Of a stretch of DNA of 17,950 nt, positions 1 through 7,220 are shown piece after piece. Both the position numbers and the translations under genes were made by a program. Under the pieces are notes generated by a model that was not told the origin of the DNA, did not search any database, and was given only the letters and a program-made list of their open reading frames with translations. This DNA is from Puniceicoccales bacterium (GTDB lineage Bacteria > Verrucomicrobiota > Verrucomicrobiia > Opitutales > JAIRLM01): contig JAIRMB010000007.1 in the NCBI GenBank assembly GCA_031258995.1, positions 1 through 17,950 on the forward strand, in the 5' to 3' direction. Every line of letters starts with the position of its first letter. The stretch's first letter is position 1.

Positions 1-227
1 CTGTCTTTTATTTTGAGCTGGCATTCCTACTTTCGCAGGATTCGCCAATCTGTTTTAAATTTCTGCAATTCGATAGCAAAAATCCAACCACTCCGTTGAC
101 AAATTTTCGTCCGCTACTAGACGGCCTACATCCCGCTTTTCAGAAAAAGTTTTTGCAATGTCACGTACGGGCTGAATAAAAGTTGGACCAAAGATCCGAT
201 TACTCGGAAAGATACTGGCGGAAGATT

Positions 228-710
228 ATGAATAGGATAGGTTGGATAAGTTATACGTACGGGGTCGCCCGCCTCACACCGGACCGATTTCCGGATCGCG
301 AAACTGCTCAAATTGTATGCGGCATAGACATACTAGTGGATGGAAGCTGTCTCCTCATCACTCGCTGCAGGAGCGTTACGCGAACGCACATACTCCACAT
401 TCACGATAGCGAAGAGCATATCGTGAAAATTGTCCAACACATTCCGTCCATGCTTATTTCCGGTGAAAATTTTTTGACGGCGCAGCAGAGCCTTTTTAGT
501 CCGGAAAGCAGTGTCGTCGATTTCATATGGCTAAAACTTCCCCTTCTCGAAGGAAGGCCCGGTGAAGAAGAAGCAATGAATCGCACCATTTTCTGGGACA
601 CGCGCAGATGCCTCGATAAAGTGCCGCAAGCAGTTCTCGTCCTGAAGTTATTTATGGAACAGCACATAAAGGAGATAGCTGACGAGTATCATCTCGACGT
701 AGAAAAGTGA
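228..710 (+). CDS. Hypothetical protein, 160 residues, not recognised
   Basis: The reading frame is open from a TTG at 183, but the ATG at 228 is preferred because a GGCGGAAG stretch lies a few bases upstream. The product is soluble-looking, with no signal peptide or membrane segment. Alternating beta-like segments (around IVCGIDILVDGSCLLITRC, residues 29-47) are followed by a charged helical C-terminus (residues about 130-160). I recognise no family or catalytic motif. A consensus -35 hexamer TTGACA sits at 96-101, but no convincing -10 follows at the right spacing. The first 227 bases hold nothing else I can support. The next gene on the strand is dnaE, 210 bases downstream, and nothing shows a functional link. 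The same frame stays open for 55 codons after the TGA at 708-710. The gene is probably real because the frame is long and the composition protein-like, but this is not certain. Confidence 0.5.
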   Translation: MNRIGWISYTYGVARLTPDRFPDRETAQIVCGIDILVDGSCLLITRCRSVTRTHILHIHDSEEHIVKIVQHIPSMLISGENFLTAQQSLFSPESSVVDFIWLKLPLLEGRPGEEEAMNRTIFWDTRRCLDKVPQAVLVLKLFMEQHIKEIADEYHLDVEK

Positions 711-920
711 ACACCTTTCACACGGACCGTAGGCGCCTTCCGAACGTCCTTCTCAAATTTTGAGTTGAAAGTTGTCGAGCAACTGGGTAGTTCGGGGGAC
801 CTGTCCGAACGGCGGGCCGCCGGTGGAACTTTCCAGAAAATTGCCGTCGTCGAGTCTACGGGCTGGGTCGAGAATTGATTTTTCTCGCGAAGCGGTGGCA
901 GGTCCGACTAGAAAAAGGCC

Positions 921-3900
921 GTGCGGTCCCCTTTCGTACATTTGCATCTGCACACGGACTATAGCCTACTGGACGGCGCCTGTCGGATGGACCGGCTCTG
1001 CGCCAGGGCGTTGGAGCTGGGCATGGGGGCGCTGGCCATCACGGACCACGGCAACCTTTACGGCATACCGCACTTTCTGGACGCAACGGCTCAGATGGGG
1101 CTAAAGGCCGTCGTAGGCATGGAAGCCTACTCCCTTTGGGATCTGACCATGGACGAGCGTCCTCCCCGTGAGCAGAATAAACTTTACCATCTTTGCCTTT
1201 TCGCCAAAAATGCCACCGGTTACAAAAACCTTTGCCACATTGCCTCCCAGTCCCATACGCGTGGATTCCATTACAAGCCGCGGGTGGATCTGGAAACGCT
1301 GGCGAAGTACGGCGAGGGGCTCATCGCCTCCTCCGCCTGCATCCAAGGCAAAATCCAGCAGTGCCTTCTGGAGAACGATTTCGACGGCGCTAGGGAGGCT
1401 CTGGGTCGCTATTCGGAAATTTTTGGGAAAGAAAATTTCTTCATCGAGGTACAGGACCACGGCATTCCGGAGCAGAAGCAGATCCTACCGGGCCTATTCC
1501 AGCTGGCGGAACGGAACGGCCTACGCACAATCGCCACCAATGACGTGCACTACGTAAATGCCGAGGACTGGCGGGCCCACGATGCTCTGCTCTGCATCCA
1601 GACCGCATCTAAGTTGGCCGACGAAAAGCGCATGCGCATGCCTCAGCACCAATTTTACTTAAAATCGTTTCGGGAGATGGAGCTTATCTTTGGCGAGCGA
1701 CCCGATGCGCTTTCCAACACGCTACGGCTCGCGGAAATGTGTGAGTTCCGCATGTCCTACGGCGAAAACCACTACCCGGTCTTTACGCTGGAAGGGGAAA
1801 ACTCTGTCCCTTCGAAGGCGGAATATCTGCGAACGTTCTGCGAAAAGGGCCTACGGGAGCGCTACGGCCTACCCGAAGGCCCACCCACAGAAGAACCGCT
1901 AGCCCGTCTGCCCTATGCTATGACAGCAAAGGGTCTCTTCGCTCGCATGGAAATGGAGCTGGCTGTCATCGGTAGCGCCGGCTTCACGGATTATTTTTTG
2001 GTGGTCCAGGATTTTGTTAATTGGGCCCACAGGAATGATATACCGGTCGGTCCCGGCCGCGGTTCGGGCGCCGGCTCCATTGTGGCCTACGCTCTCCGCA
2101 TCACCGATGTGGATCCGCTTCGCTATGGCTTACTCTTCGAACGATTTTTGAATCCGGAACGCATTTCTCCGCCCGATTTTGACATCGACTTCTGCATGCG
2201 GCGGCGGGACGAGGTAATCGACTACGTGCGGCAAAAATACGGCCACGACGGCGTGGCCAATATCATCACCTTCGGCACTTTCGGCGCGAAAATGGTGCTG
2301 CGGGATCTGCTGCGGGTCAACGACATTCCCTACGGCGAGGCCAATCGCATCGCTAAAATGATCCCGGAGGAAATCGGCATCGACCTGGCCGGCGCCGTAG
2401 AGCGCTCCCAGGAACTGCGGGACGAAATGAAGCGGAATCCGCTGCTTAAAGACCTGGTGGAGCAGGGGAAAATTATCGAAGGAACCGTGCGGAACACGGG
2501 CACCCACGCCTGCGGTATGGTGATTTCGGACCAGCCGACGGAAAACCTCGCGCCCGTTATCCTTCAGGACGGGAACCTAACGACCCAATACTCAAAAGAT
2601 TACGTTGAAAAATTAGGCCTCTTGAAGATGGACTTTTTAGGCCTCAAGACCTTGACCGTCATCGCCGATGCGGTCCACTCTATCCGCAAGCGTTTCCCGG
2701 AGTTCTCCATCCGCACCATTCCGCCGGACGATGGCGACACTTTTCGACTTATTAACTCCGGCGACAACGCGGGCGTATTTCAACTGGAATCGGGCGGTAT
2801 GCGGGCGCTATGCAGGCAGTTTGGCGTGAACAGCATTGACGACATCAGCGACCTGAGCGCCCTCTACCGGCCGGGGCCCATGGAGTGGATCCCGGACTAC
2901 GTACGACGAAAAAAGGACCCAAGCACTGTCCGCTATGCCCATCCGGTACTAGAGCAAGTCAGCAAAAATACCTACGGCGTGCTGATTTACCAGGAGCAGG
3001 TCATGCAGGCGGCTCGGGTAGTGGCCGGCTATAGCCTCGGCGGTGCCGACATTCTCCGCCGAGCCATGGGCAAAAAAAAATTAGACGTCATGAACGCTCA
3101 GCGGGCCGTCTTCGTGAAGGGCGCGGCAAAGACCAACGGCATTGGCGAAAAAAAGGCCAACGAAATCTTCGATACGCTGGAAAAATTTGCCGGCTACGGC
3201 TTTAACAAGTCCCATTCCATTTCCTATGCCATCGTCTCCTACCAGACCGCCTACCTAAAAGCCCACTTTCCGCTGGAATTTTTTGCCGCCGTCCTCTCCG
3301 CCGAGCTGGGTAATCCGGACAAGCTGGCCTTCTTCTTAGGCGAAGCGGCCGCCGCCGGTATCCCGGTGCTCGGTCCGGATGTCAATTGCTCCGAAGAAAG
3401 CTTCACCCCCATGCCCGATGGCAACTCTATCCGCTTCGGCCTCGGCGCTGTGAAGGGCGTTGGCGCTAGTGCGACCCAGGGGATTCTGGCGGAGCGGGGC
3501 GCCAATGGGCCGTACAAAAATTTTGCCGATTTCGCCTTCCGCGCCGATCCGAAAACCAATAACCGTCGGGTCTATGAGAATTTGATCTTGGCCGGCGCCT
3601 TCGATTCTTTTGGCACGGACCGGCTCCAGCTAATCCAGTCCCTCGACCGCATCATTCGGGCTAAAGGACACCTCAAGGAGCAGCAAAATACCCTCCAAGA
3701 GGACTTTTTTGTCAGTTCCGGACTCATGCCGGCCAACCCGCTGGAAAGCCTCGTCGAACCGGACGGAAGGCCCATGCCTACGGAAGAGAAGTTACACCAC
3801 GAGAAAGAATTGCTCGGCTTCTACCTATCGGGCCACCCCCTCGACGCCCTCCTGGGCCTGGAGCGCTCTATCGACTCCCTTCCGCAGAACGGGAACCAGC

Positions 3901-4427
3901 TGCGCAACGGTCAGCCCTTCACAGCCGTAGGCTGCATCGGGGAAGTGACTAAAAAAATCACTAAGGCGACCAATAGGCTTTGGGCTCATGTACAACTCAG
4001 TTGTCGACAGGGAGATCTGCAGATTAATTTTTTTCCAGATTCCTATGACCGCTACGGCCAACTGCTCACCGCCGGCAGCATCGTGGTGGTGCGGGGATCT
4101 CTGCGGATCCAGGACGATCGGCGCGACTGGAACGGCGCGGAAGTTTATGGCATCGAAGAATATTTATCCCGTTTCGTTGGCCGCAGCGAGATTCACCTGA
4201 CTTTGGCCGGCGACGATCGGGAGCGGCTCGCCTCCGCCATGGGCCCCCTGGCCGACTACTTATCGCAAAATGGCGGCCCGCACCGCTTTATCGTCGATGT
4301 GCAGCAGGGAGATCGCATCCATGAGCTGCGTCCGCCCAAGGCACTCAGCGGTGCCATCAATCTGGCCGAGTTGGTCCCTGTTGCCAAACACCCTGCCTTC
4401 CGCGGTCTGGCCATCGTTGGCCGTTAA
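921..4427 (+). CDS. dnaE: DNA polymerase III subunit alpha (replicative polymerase)
   Basis: This is the catalytic subunit of the replicative DNA polymerase, which extends both strands at the fork while tethered to the sliding clamp. It has 1168 residues, against about 1160 in E. coli. The N-terminal PHP domain begins with HLHTDYSLLDG (7-19 region) and has ITDHGN (40-45), EVQDHG and TNDVHY, so its metal-ligand motifs look well kept. The polymerase palm carries PPDFDIDF with Asp421 and Asp423, and the third carboxylate is Asp571 in KMDFLGLKTL. GTHACGMVIS and YRPGPM follow. A helix-hairpin-helix segment (GLGAVKGVG) precedes QEDFF at 926-930, which matches the clamp-binding pentapeptide. The YLSGHPLD motif and a C-terminal OB fold end the protein. 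The GTG start at 921 gives the usual family N-terminus, with only a weak AAAAAGG upstream. The gene converges on the CPBP gene 59 bases beyond its stop, with no clear terminator between them. Confidence 0.97.
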   Translation: MRSPFVHLHLHTDYSLLDGACRMDRLCARALELGMGALAITDHGNLYGIPHFLDATAQMGLKAVVGMEAYSLWDLTMDERPPREQNKLYHLCLFAKNATGYKNLCHIASQSHTRGFHYKPRVDLETLAKYGEGLIASSACIQGKIQQCLLENDFDGAREALGRYSEIFGKENFFIEVQDHGIPEQKQILPGLFQLAERNGLRTIATNDVHYVNAEDWRAHDALLCIQTASKLADEKRMRMPQHQFYLKSFREMELIFGERPDALSNTLRLAEMCEFRMSYGENHYPVFTLEGENSVPSKAEYLRTFCEKGLRERYGLPEGPPTEEPLARLPYAMTAKGLFARMEMELAVIGSAGFTDYFLVVQDFVNWAHRNDIPVGPGRGSGAGSIVAYALRITDVDPLRYGLLFERFLNPERISPPDFDIDFCMRRRDEVIDYVRQKYGHDGVANIITFGTFGAKMVLRDLLRVNDIPYGEANRIAKMIPEEIGIDLAGAVERSQELRDEMKRNPLLKDLVEQGKIIEGTVRNTGTHACGMVISDQPTENLAPVILQDGNLTTQYSKDYVEKLGLLKMDFLGLKTLTVIADAVHSIRKRFPEFSIRTIPPDDGDTFRLINSGDNAGVFQLESGGMRALCRQFGVNSIDDISDLSALYRPGPMEWIPDYVRRKKDPSTVRYAHPVLEQVSKNTYGVLIYQEQVMQAARVVAGYSLGGADILRRAMGKKKLDVMNAQRAVFVKGAAKTNGIGEKKANEIFDTLEKFAGYGFNKSHSISYAIVSYQTAYLKAHFPLEFFAAVLSAELGNPDKLAFFLGEAAAAGIPVLGPDVNCSEESFTPMPDGNSIRFGLGAVKGVGASATQGILAERGANGPYKNFADFAFRADPKTNNRRVYENLILAGAFDSFGTDRLQLIQSLDRIIRAKGHLKEQQNTLQEDFFVSSGLMPANPLESLVEPDGRPMPTEEKLHHEKELLGFYLSGHPLDALLGLERSIDSLPQNGNQLRNGQPFTAVGCIGEVTKKITKATNRLWAHVQLSCRQGDLQINFFPDSYDRYGQLLTAGSIVVVRGSLRIQDDRRDWNGAEVYGIEEYLSRFVGRSEIHLTLAGDDRERLASAMGPLADYLSQNGGPHRFIVDVQQGDRIHELRPPKALSGAINLAELVPVAKHPAFRGLAIVGR

Positions 4428-4486
4428 ATCGCATAATTTTTTGGAGTTGCGCCGATCCTCTTTCGTCCTGGCGAACCGGTTGACTC

Positions 4487-5287
4487 TCAACGGCTCGCGA
4501 GCGTGAGCAGAATGCCGTTGAGGTTAAATAGGCCATGCAAACAGACGCAGGGAAGCAGCCGTCCTTCCCGCTCATAGACGCTGACGAGCAGCAGACTGAG
4601 CACAAAAAGAGGGAAAAAGGCGACCCAATTGCCGTGGAGCGTCGCGAATAAGACGGAAGACAAAAAGGCGGCAGGCCACTTTCCCCAGACGGACTTCAAA
4701 CAGCGGTGGACACCGCCGCGAAATAGGACCTCCTCCACGAATGGCGCAACGGCACAGACAATGGGGACGATGAGGGCAAGCATTAGCGGCGAAGCATTTT
4801 CCAATTTCCAAAGAAGTTCTTGCGGTTCTAGGGACAGGGGCAAGCCCATGGCGCAGAAGGCACTTAAGAAGTATAGCCAAAAAATATCGGCCAGGAACAG
4901 GAGTGGGGTAGCCCGCAGATAGTGGAGCACGCCCCGCAGGAGAGCCCGGCCAAGCGAGAGTCGCGCCGGCGAAAGGCCTTCAGTAAAGGAGAATGCGCGG
5001 CTCCGCAGGAGTCGCGTCAAAAGAAGGGCATAGGCACAGGTGCCTAAAAAACTGCAAAGATAGGAGCTGCTGTCATTTTTCGGTGAAAAAAAATAAACTA
5101 AATCCGGCAGAACGAAGAGAAAGGCCAATGCCAAGGAAAAAAAAGCCGCCACGTCCCAGCCCGTTCCCACCCAGCACGGCTCTTGGGCTGGTGGAGATGG
5201 TGTCGGCCGCCGCCAAAGCAGCAGGCAAGCGCCCACAAAGAGCTGGGGAGCCATAATCAGGAACGTTTTGAGCTGTTCCGGGTCCAT
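4487..5287 (-). CDS. CPBP-family intramembrane metalloprotease (CAAX/Abi type)
   Basis: This 266-residue integral membrane protein has several hydrophobic segments (about 10-25, 46-66, 78-92, 127-147, 168-182, 206-235). The family motifs are in order: EEVLFRGG with Glu185, Glu186 and Arg190; the second motif FATLHGN with His218; and HGLFNLNG with His251 and Asn255. These residues form the glutamate-histidine active site of CPBP/Rce1-like proteases, so the protein is probably catalytically competent. Members process prenylated proteins in eukaryotes and serve bacteriocin immunity, signalling or unknown roles in bacteria, so the substrate here cannot be stated. The ATG at 5287 directly follows the stop of the LptA-like gene (TGAATG), no Shine-Dalgarno is visible, and translation is probably coupled to that gene. 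The shared transcript hints at an envelope role, but that is inference. A second CPBP gene occurs at 8800-9702. Confidence 0.9.
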   Translation of the reverse strand: MDPEQLKTFLIMAPQLFVGACLLLWRRPTPSPPAQEPCWVGTGWDVAAFFSLALAFLFVLPDLVYFFSPKNDSSSYLCSFLGTCAYALLLTRLLRSRAFSFTEGLSPARLSLGRALLRGVLHYLRATPLLFLADIFWLYFLSAFCAMGLPLSLEPQELLWKLENASPLMLALIVPIVCAVAPFVEEVLFRGGVHRCLKSVWGKWPAAFLSSVLFATLHGNWVAFFPLFVLSLLLVSVYEREGRLLPCVCLHGLFNLNGILLTLASR

Positions 5288-6172
5288 TCAATTGAAGTTC
5301 AAGAATTGTAAAACTTGCTCCAAACAAATGCCTTCCTCGGCCACCGTGTGGCATTGGTCGCTACGAAATAGGAGCCCCTGGCACCGAATTTGGCTCTCCC
5401 GTTCCAGTACATTAACATTCCCGGAAAGAAAGATAACTCCTTCTCCGGGGAAAATTTGCGCACTATCTGCCGTGGCCGAGCGCGCAGGCCACTCGACGCG
5501 GACGGCGCCGGCGGCGCGGACGGAACGAATCGCTTCGCCGGCAAACTCCTGGTCTAAGATCCGCATGGGTTCCTCACGGGCAATTTCCACGACAAGCTCG
5601 TCGCTGCAAAGTAAGAACCCGCCGGATCGAAGGGAAACGTCCTGACGAAAGCGCAAGAAAATAGCACCTTCTTTAACATCAATTTGCAGACTTTGCCCCC
5701 CAACGACCGTGCGGCCGCCTTCCGTTAAAATGTCTTCCGACTCCGCACCGCCATCAATCTCTAGGAACGCCTGCACGGCGCTGTCGAGCACGAGACGGCG
5801 CTCTCCACCGAAAAAAATCCACCGATTCCCCAGGGCAGTGAAAAGGTTCCCACGCACGTGAACGAAGTCCGTTCCCACAAATTGGCTGCTTGCGCTATCA
5901 TATTGAGCAACGGGACTTTCAATGGAAAACAGCGAACCCTCGTCCACCCCTCGGCCAAAAACGCGAATATACAAGTTCCGCACCTGCGCCACACCGCCAT
6001 GCGGATCCGAGTCCGGAAGACTCCCCACCGCATCCCAACTGCCACCTCCGCCAGTGGCGAGGCTGGGCAAAAAAAATTGCACAGCCTCCCGAAACGGCGC
6101 GATCAACCGATCGCCAACACAGATGAAACTAGGCAGGACAAAACCAAAAAAAAGCACCCAACATCGGCGCAC
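5288..6172 (-). CDS. LptA/OstA-like periplasmic protein (possible LPS transport)
   Basis: A GTG start at 6172 places a basic N-terminus and hydrophobic stretch (residues 5-20) at the beginning, as expected for a signal sequence. The frame is also open upstream to a TTG at 6268, but that extension is rich in Gly and Trp and looks non-coding. The mature part is beta-rich. Residues about 62-140 resemble the LptC/OstA fold, with short strands such as NLYIRVFG and DFVHVRGNLFTALG. Residues about 160-270 resemble LptA/OstA repeats: AAGAVRVEWPARSATADSAQ, then GEGVIFLSGNVNVLERESQIRCQG. In the Lpt pathway such proteins form the periplasmic bridge carrying lipopolysaccharide to the outer membrane. No lptB or lptC is visible nearby. 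Sequence in this fold is poorly conserved, so the assignment rests on pattern. The stop abuts the start of the CPBP protease gene downstream. Confidence 0.6.
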   Translation of the reverse strand: MRRCWVLFFGFVLPSFICVGDRLIAPFREAVQFFLPSLATGGGGSWDAVGSLPDSDPHGGVAQVRNLYIRVFGRGVDEGSLFSIESPVAQYDSASSQFVGTDFVHVRGNLFTALGNRWIFFGGERRLVLDSAVQAFLEIDGGAESEDILTEGGRTVVGGQSLQIDVKEGAIFLRFRQDVSLRSGGFLLCSDELVVEIAREEPMRILDQEFAGEAIRSVRAAGAVRVEWPARSATADSAQIFPGEGVIFLSGNVNVLERESQIRCQGLLFRSDQCHTVAEEGICLEQVLQFLNFN

Positions 6173-6704
6173 AACCCATCCATCCCGCCAAGAAAAACCA
6201 AAACCGCAAGGCCAATCCGGCAAAAGGTGGCCCCCGCCACACGACAGCCACCCCCCACTGCGAGTCAATCAGTCACCCCACAGGAACCTTCTCCTTCTCG
6301 CTGCCTGCCCTTCGAAAAACCGCTGCGCCGTCTGACCGCGCCTCATATGACCTTCAAACTCCCTCGGCGACTTACAACAGCGAACCCAACCGCCCGCTGC
6401 CGCGACAATATTACGCGCCCTCTGAACGTTCGCGTCCACAATATTCGAATACCCAGGAAAAGTCATTATTTTGAAGACCAAGAAATTATCGCTGCAAGTT
6501 GGAACCAATTGCCCCCCTATACTCGTCAAGAGTGCAGAACAAGTAGAGCGGATGTTATTCGCATAACAGCCCACATACGAAATTACCATGTTACTACTCA
6601 TCACTTCTGGAACTTTGCAAGCAACTTGCGGCTTTACCATAGAAACTTTTCTAAAAATAAAAATTTTACATAGATCGCGAACGTCTCTGTGAAAGCTTGG
6701 TTGA
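6173..6704. other. Gap between LptA-like gene and tRNA-Val; little coding support
   Basis: This 532-base stretch holds no gene I can support firmly. On the minus strand an ATG at 6640 (or 6600) opens a frame to the TGA at 6269-6271 (123 residues from 6640). It has no Shine-Dalgarno, many rare-looking codons, a Cys-rich first half, and a low-complexity Arg-rich tail, and no family is recognisable. A short alternative frame over 6172-6250 gives a Trp- and Phe-rich peptide that is probably a shadow. The part next to the tRNA (about 6541-6680) is clearly more AT-rich than the rest of the window, and a promoter for the LptA-like gene may lie in this gap. A GATAAT hexamer on the minus strand at about 6485-6490 has no good -35 partner. 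Confidence 0.35.
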
Positions 6705-6781
6705 TGGTGGGCGGCGCAGGGCTCGAACCTGCGACCTACCGGATGTAAACCGGTTGCTCTAACCGACTGAGCTAGCCGCCC
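6705..6781 (-). tRNA. tRNA-Val (anticodon UAC)
   Basis: The minus strand folds into a complete 77-base tRNA cloverleaf. The acceptor stem is GGGCGGC/GCCGCCC, the D arm GCTC/GAGC, and the anticodon stem ACCGG/CCGGT closes the seven-base loop TTTACAT. The T arm is GCAGG, loop TTCGAGC, then CCTGC. The discriminator is A, and CCA is encoded at 6705-6707. The anticodon read at loop positions 34-36 is UAC, which decodes GUA (Val), and A35, C36 and A73 agree with valine identity. A TTGACA lies about 31 bases upstream of the 5' end (minus strand, 6812-6817), but no matching -10 is evident. No strong intrinsic terminator follows, although the downstream sequence is A/T-rich. Confidence 0.95.
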
Positions 6782-6831
6782 CTGATTAGGGCTGGGACAT
6801 ATTCGGTCAGCTGTCAATCGGATGTGGACGC

Positions 6832-6858
6832 CCGCCGTGCAGGCACGGCGGTTTTTTT
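6832..6858 (+). terminator. Rho-independent terminator hairpin, plus-strand orientation
   Basis: A perfect inverted repeat CCGCCGTGC (6832-6840) / GCACGGCGG (6843-6851) is followed directly by seven T (6852-6858). The T tract lies on the plus-strand 3' side, so it would end plus-strand transcription. No plus-strand gene precedes it back to dnaE at 4427. It sits 13 bases before a strong Shine-Dalgarno (AAAGGAGGTG, 6871-6880). It may therefore be an attenuator in the leader of the following small gene, or a stop for antisense transcription entering the tRNA-Val locus. It lacks a T tract for the minus strand. Confidence 0.8.
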
Positions 6859-6870
6859 ATCTAACACTCC

Positions 6871-6947
6871 AAAGGAGGTGTAGGACAAATTTATGGCAAA
6901 ACAAAAAAAATCTTTGCCAATGGCGTGGTCATTGGCAGAATATAACC
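6871..6947 (+). promoter_or_regulatory. Leader with strong Shine-Dalgarno, A8 run and hairpin
   Basis: A near-perfect Shine-Dalgarno (AAAGGAGGTG, 6871-6880) is followed by an ATG at 6893, at an unusually long distance of 14 bases after GGAGG. That ATG opens a frame reading MAKQKKSLPMAWSLAEYNHG and then sequence that looks non-coding. Within it lies a run of eight A (6903-6910), then a hairpin: GCCAATG (6916-6922), loop GCGTGGT, CATTGGC (6930-6936). The stem can be extended to 6913/6939 with one G-U pair. The coding-looking frame of the next entry is +1 relative to the 6893 frame. The arrangement could be a slippage or frameshift signal, a leader peptide, or an indel in a decaying gene. Confidence 0.45.
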
Positions 6948-7220
6948 ATGGGGTCAGTGGAAGTCGATGGGGTTGCGCCCGGCTATGTCCCGGTCGTGGG
7001 GGGAGGCGTCGGAAAGCTGTCGACCGCCGGCACGCCGATCGAACAGGTGGTAAAAGTGAATATGCTGCCCGGAAAAAGTTTGGTCATAGAAAAGGAGAGG
7101 CGCATGCTGGGGTCGGTGGCCAACACGCCGAGCGCTCCCTATTCCGCACCGCACGGCTTCAATCCGGTGGATCGGACGGATCTGTTTGACTATTTACGGA
7201 TGTCGGGCCGGATGATTTGA
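6948..7220 (+). CDS. Hypothetical small protein, possibly joined by frameshift to ATG 6893
   Basis: From ATG 6948 the frame encodes 90 residues with clear G/C preference in third codon positions, including GYVPVVGGGVGKLSTAG and a C-terminus ending LFDYLRMSGRMI. No family is recognised, and there is no signal peptide or membrane segment. ATG 6948 has no Shine-Dalgarno of its own. The strong one at 6871-6880 serves ATG 6893 in another frame, so the true N-terminus may be MAKQKK... joined by a one-base shift, either in the A8 run (6903-6910) or in the GGGG at 6949-6952 (about 108 residues in total). The frame is also open upstream through the terminator to an ATG at 6822, which is unlikely to be used. 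The last 62 bases overlap the 3' end of accD on the other strand. The gene may be intact with slippage, or a pseudogene. Confidence 0.45.
   Translation: MGSVEVDGVAPGYVPVVGGGVGKLSTAGTPIEQVVKVNMLPGKSLVIEKERRMLGSVANTPSAPYSAPHGFNPVDRTDLFDYLRMSGRMI

Noticed and set aside
37..48. 12-base repeat AGGATTCGCCAA, also found at about 11769
   Set aside because: A single short exact repeat in 18 kb with no shared context is not distinguishable from chance.
4476..4493. Inverted repeat CCGGTTGA/TCAACGG between dnaE and the CPBP gene
   Set aside because: It has a small stem with a bulge and no T tract on either strand, so it is not called as a terminator.
5858..6673. Plus-strand 271-codon open frame
   Set aside because: It is antisense to the LptA-like gene and the gap, rich in Pro, Thr, Arg and His with no folded-protein pattern, so it is taken as a shadow frame.
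6269..6817. Minus-strand 182-codon open frame beginning over the tRNA
   Set aside because: Its N-terminal part is the tRNA-Val gene translated (RLAQSVRATGLHPVGRRFEPCAAHH), a well-known false gene. Only the part after 6640 could be considered, and it lacks coding support.
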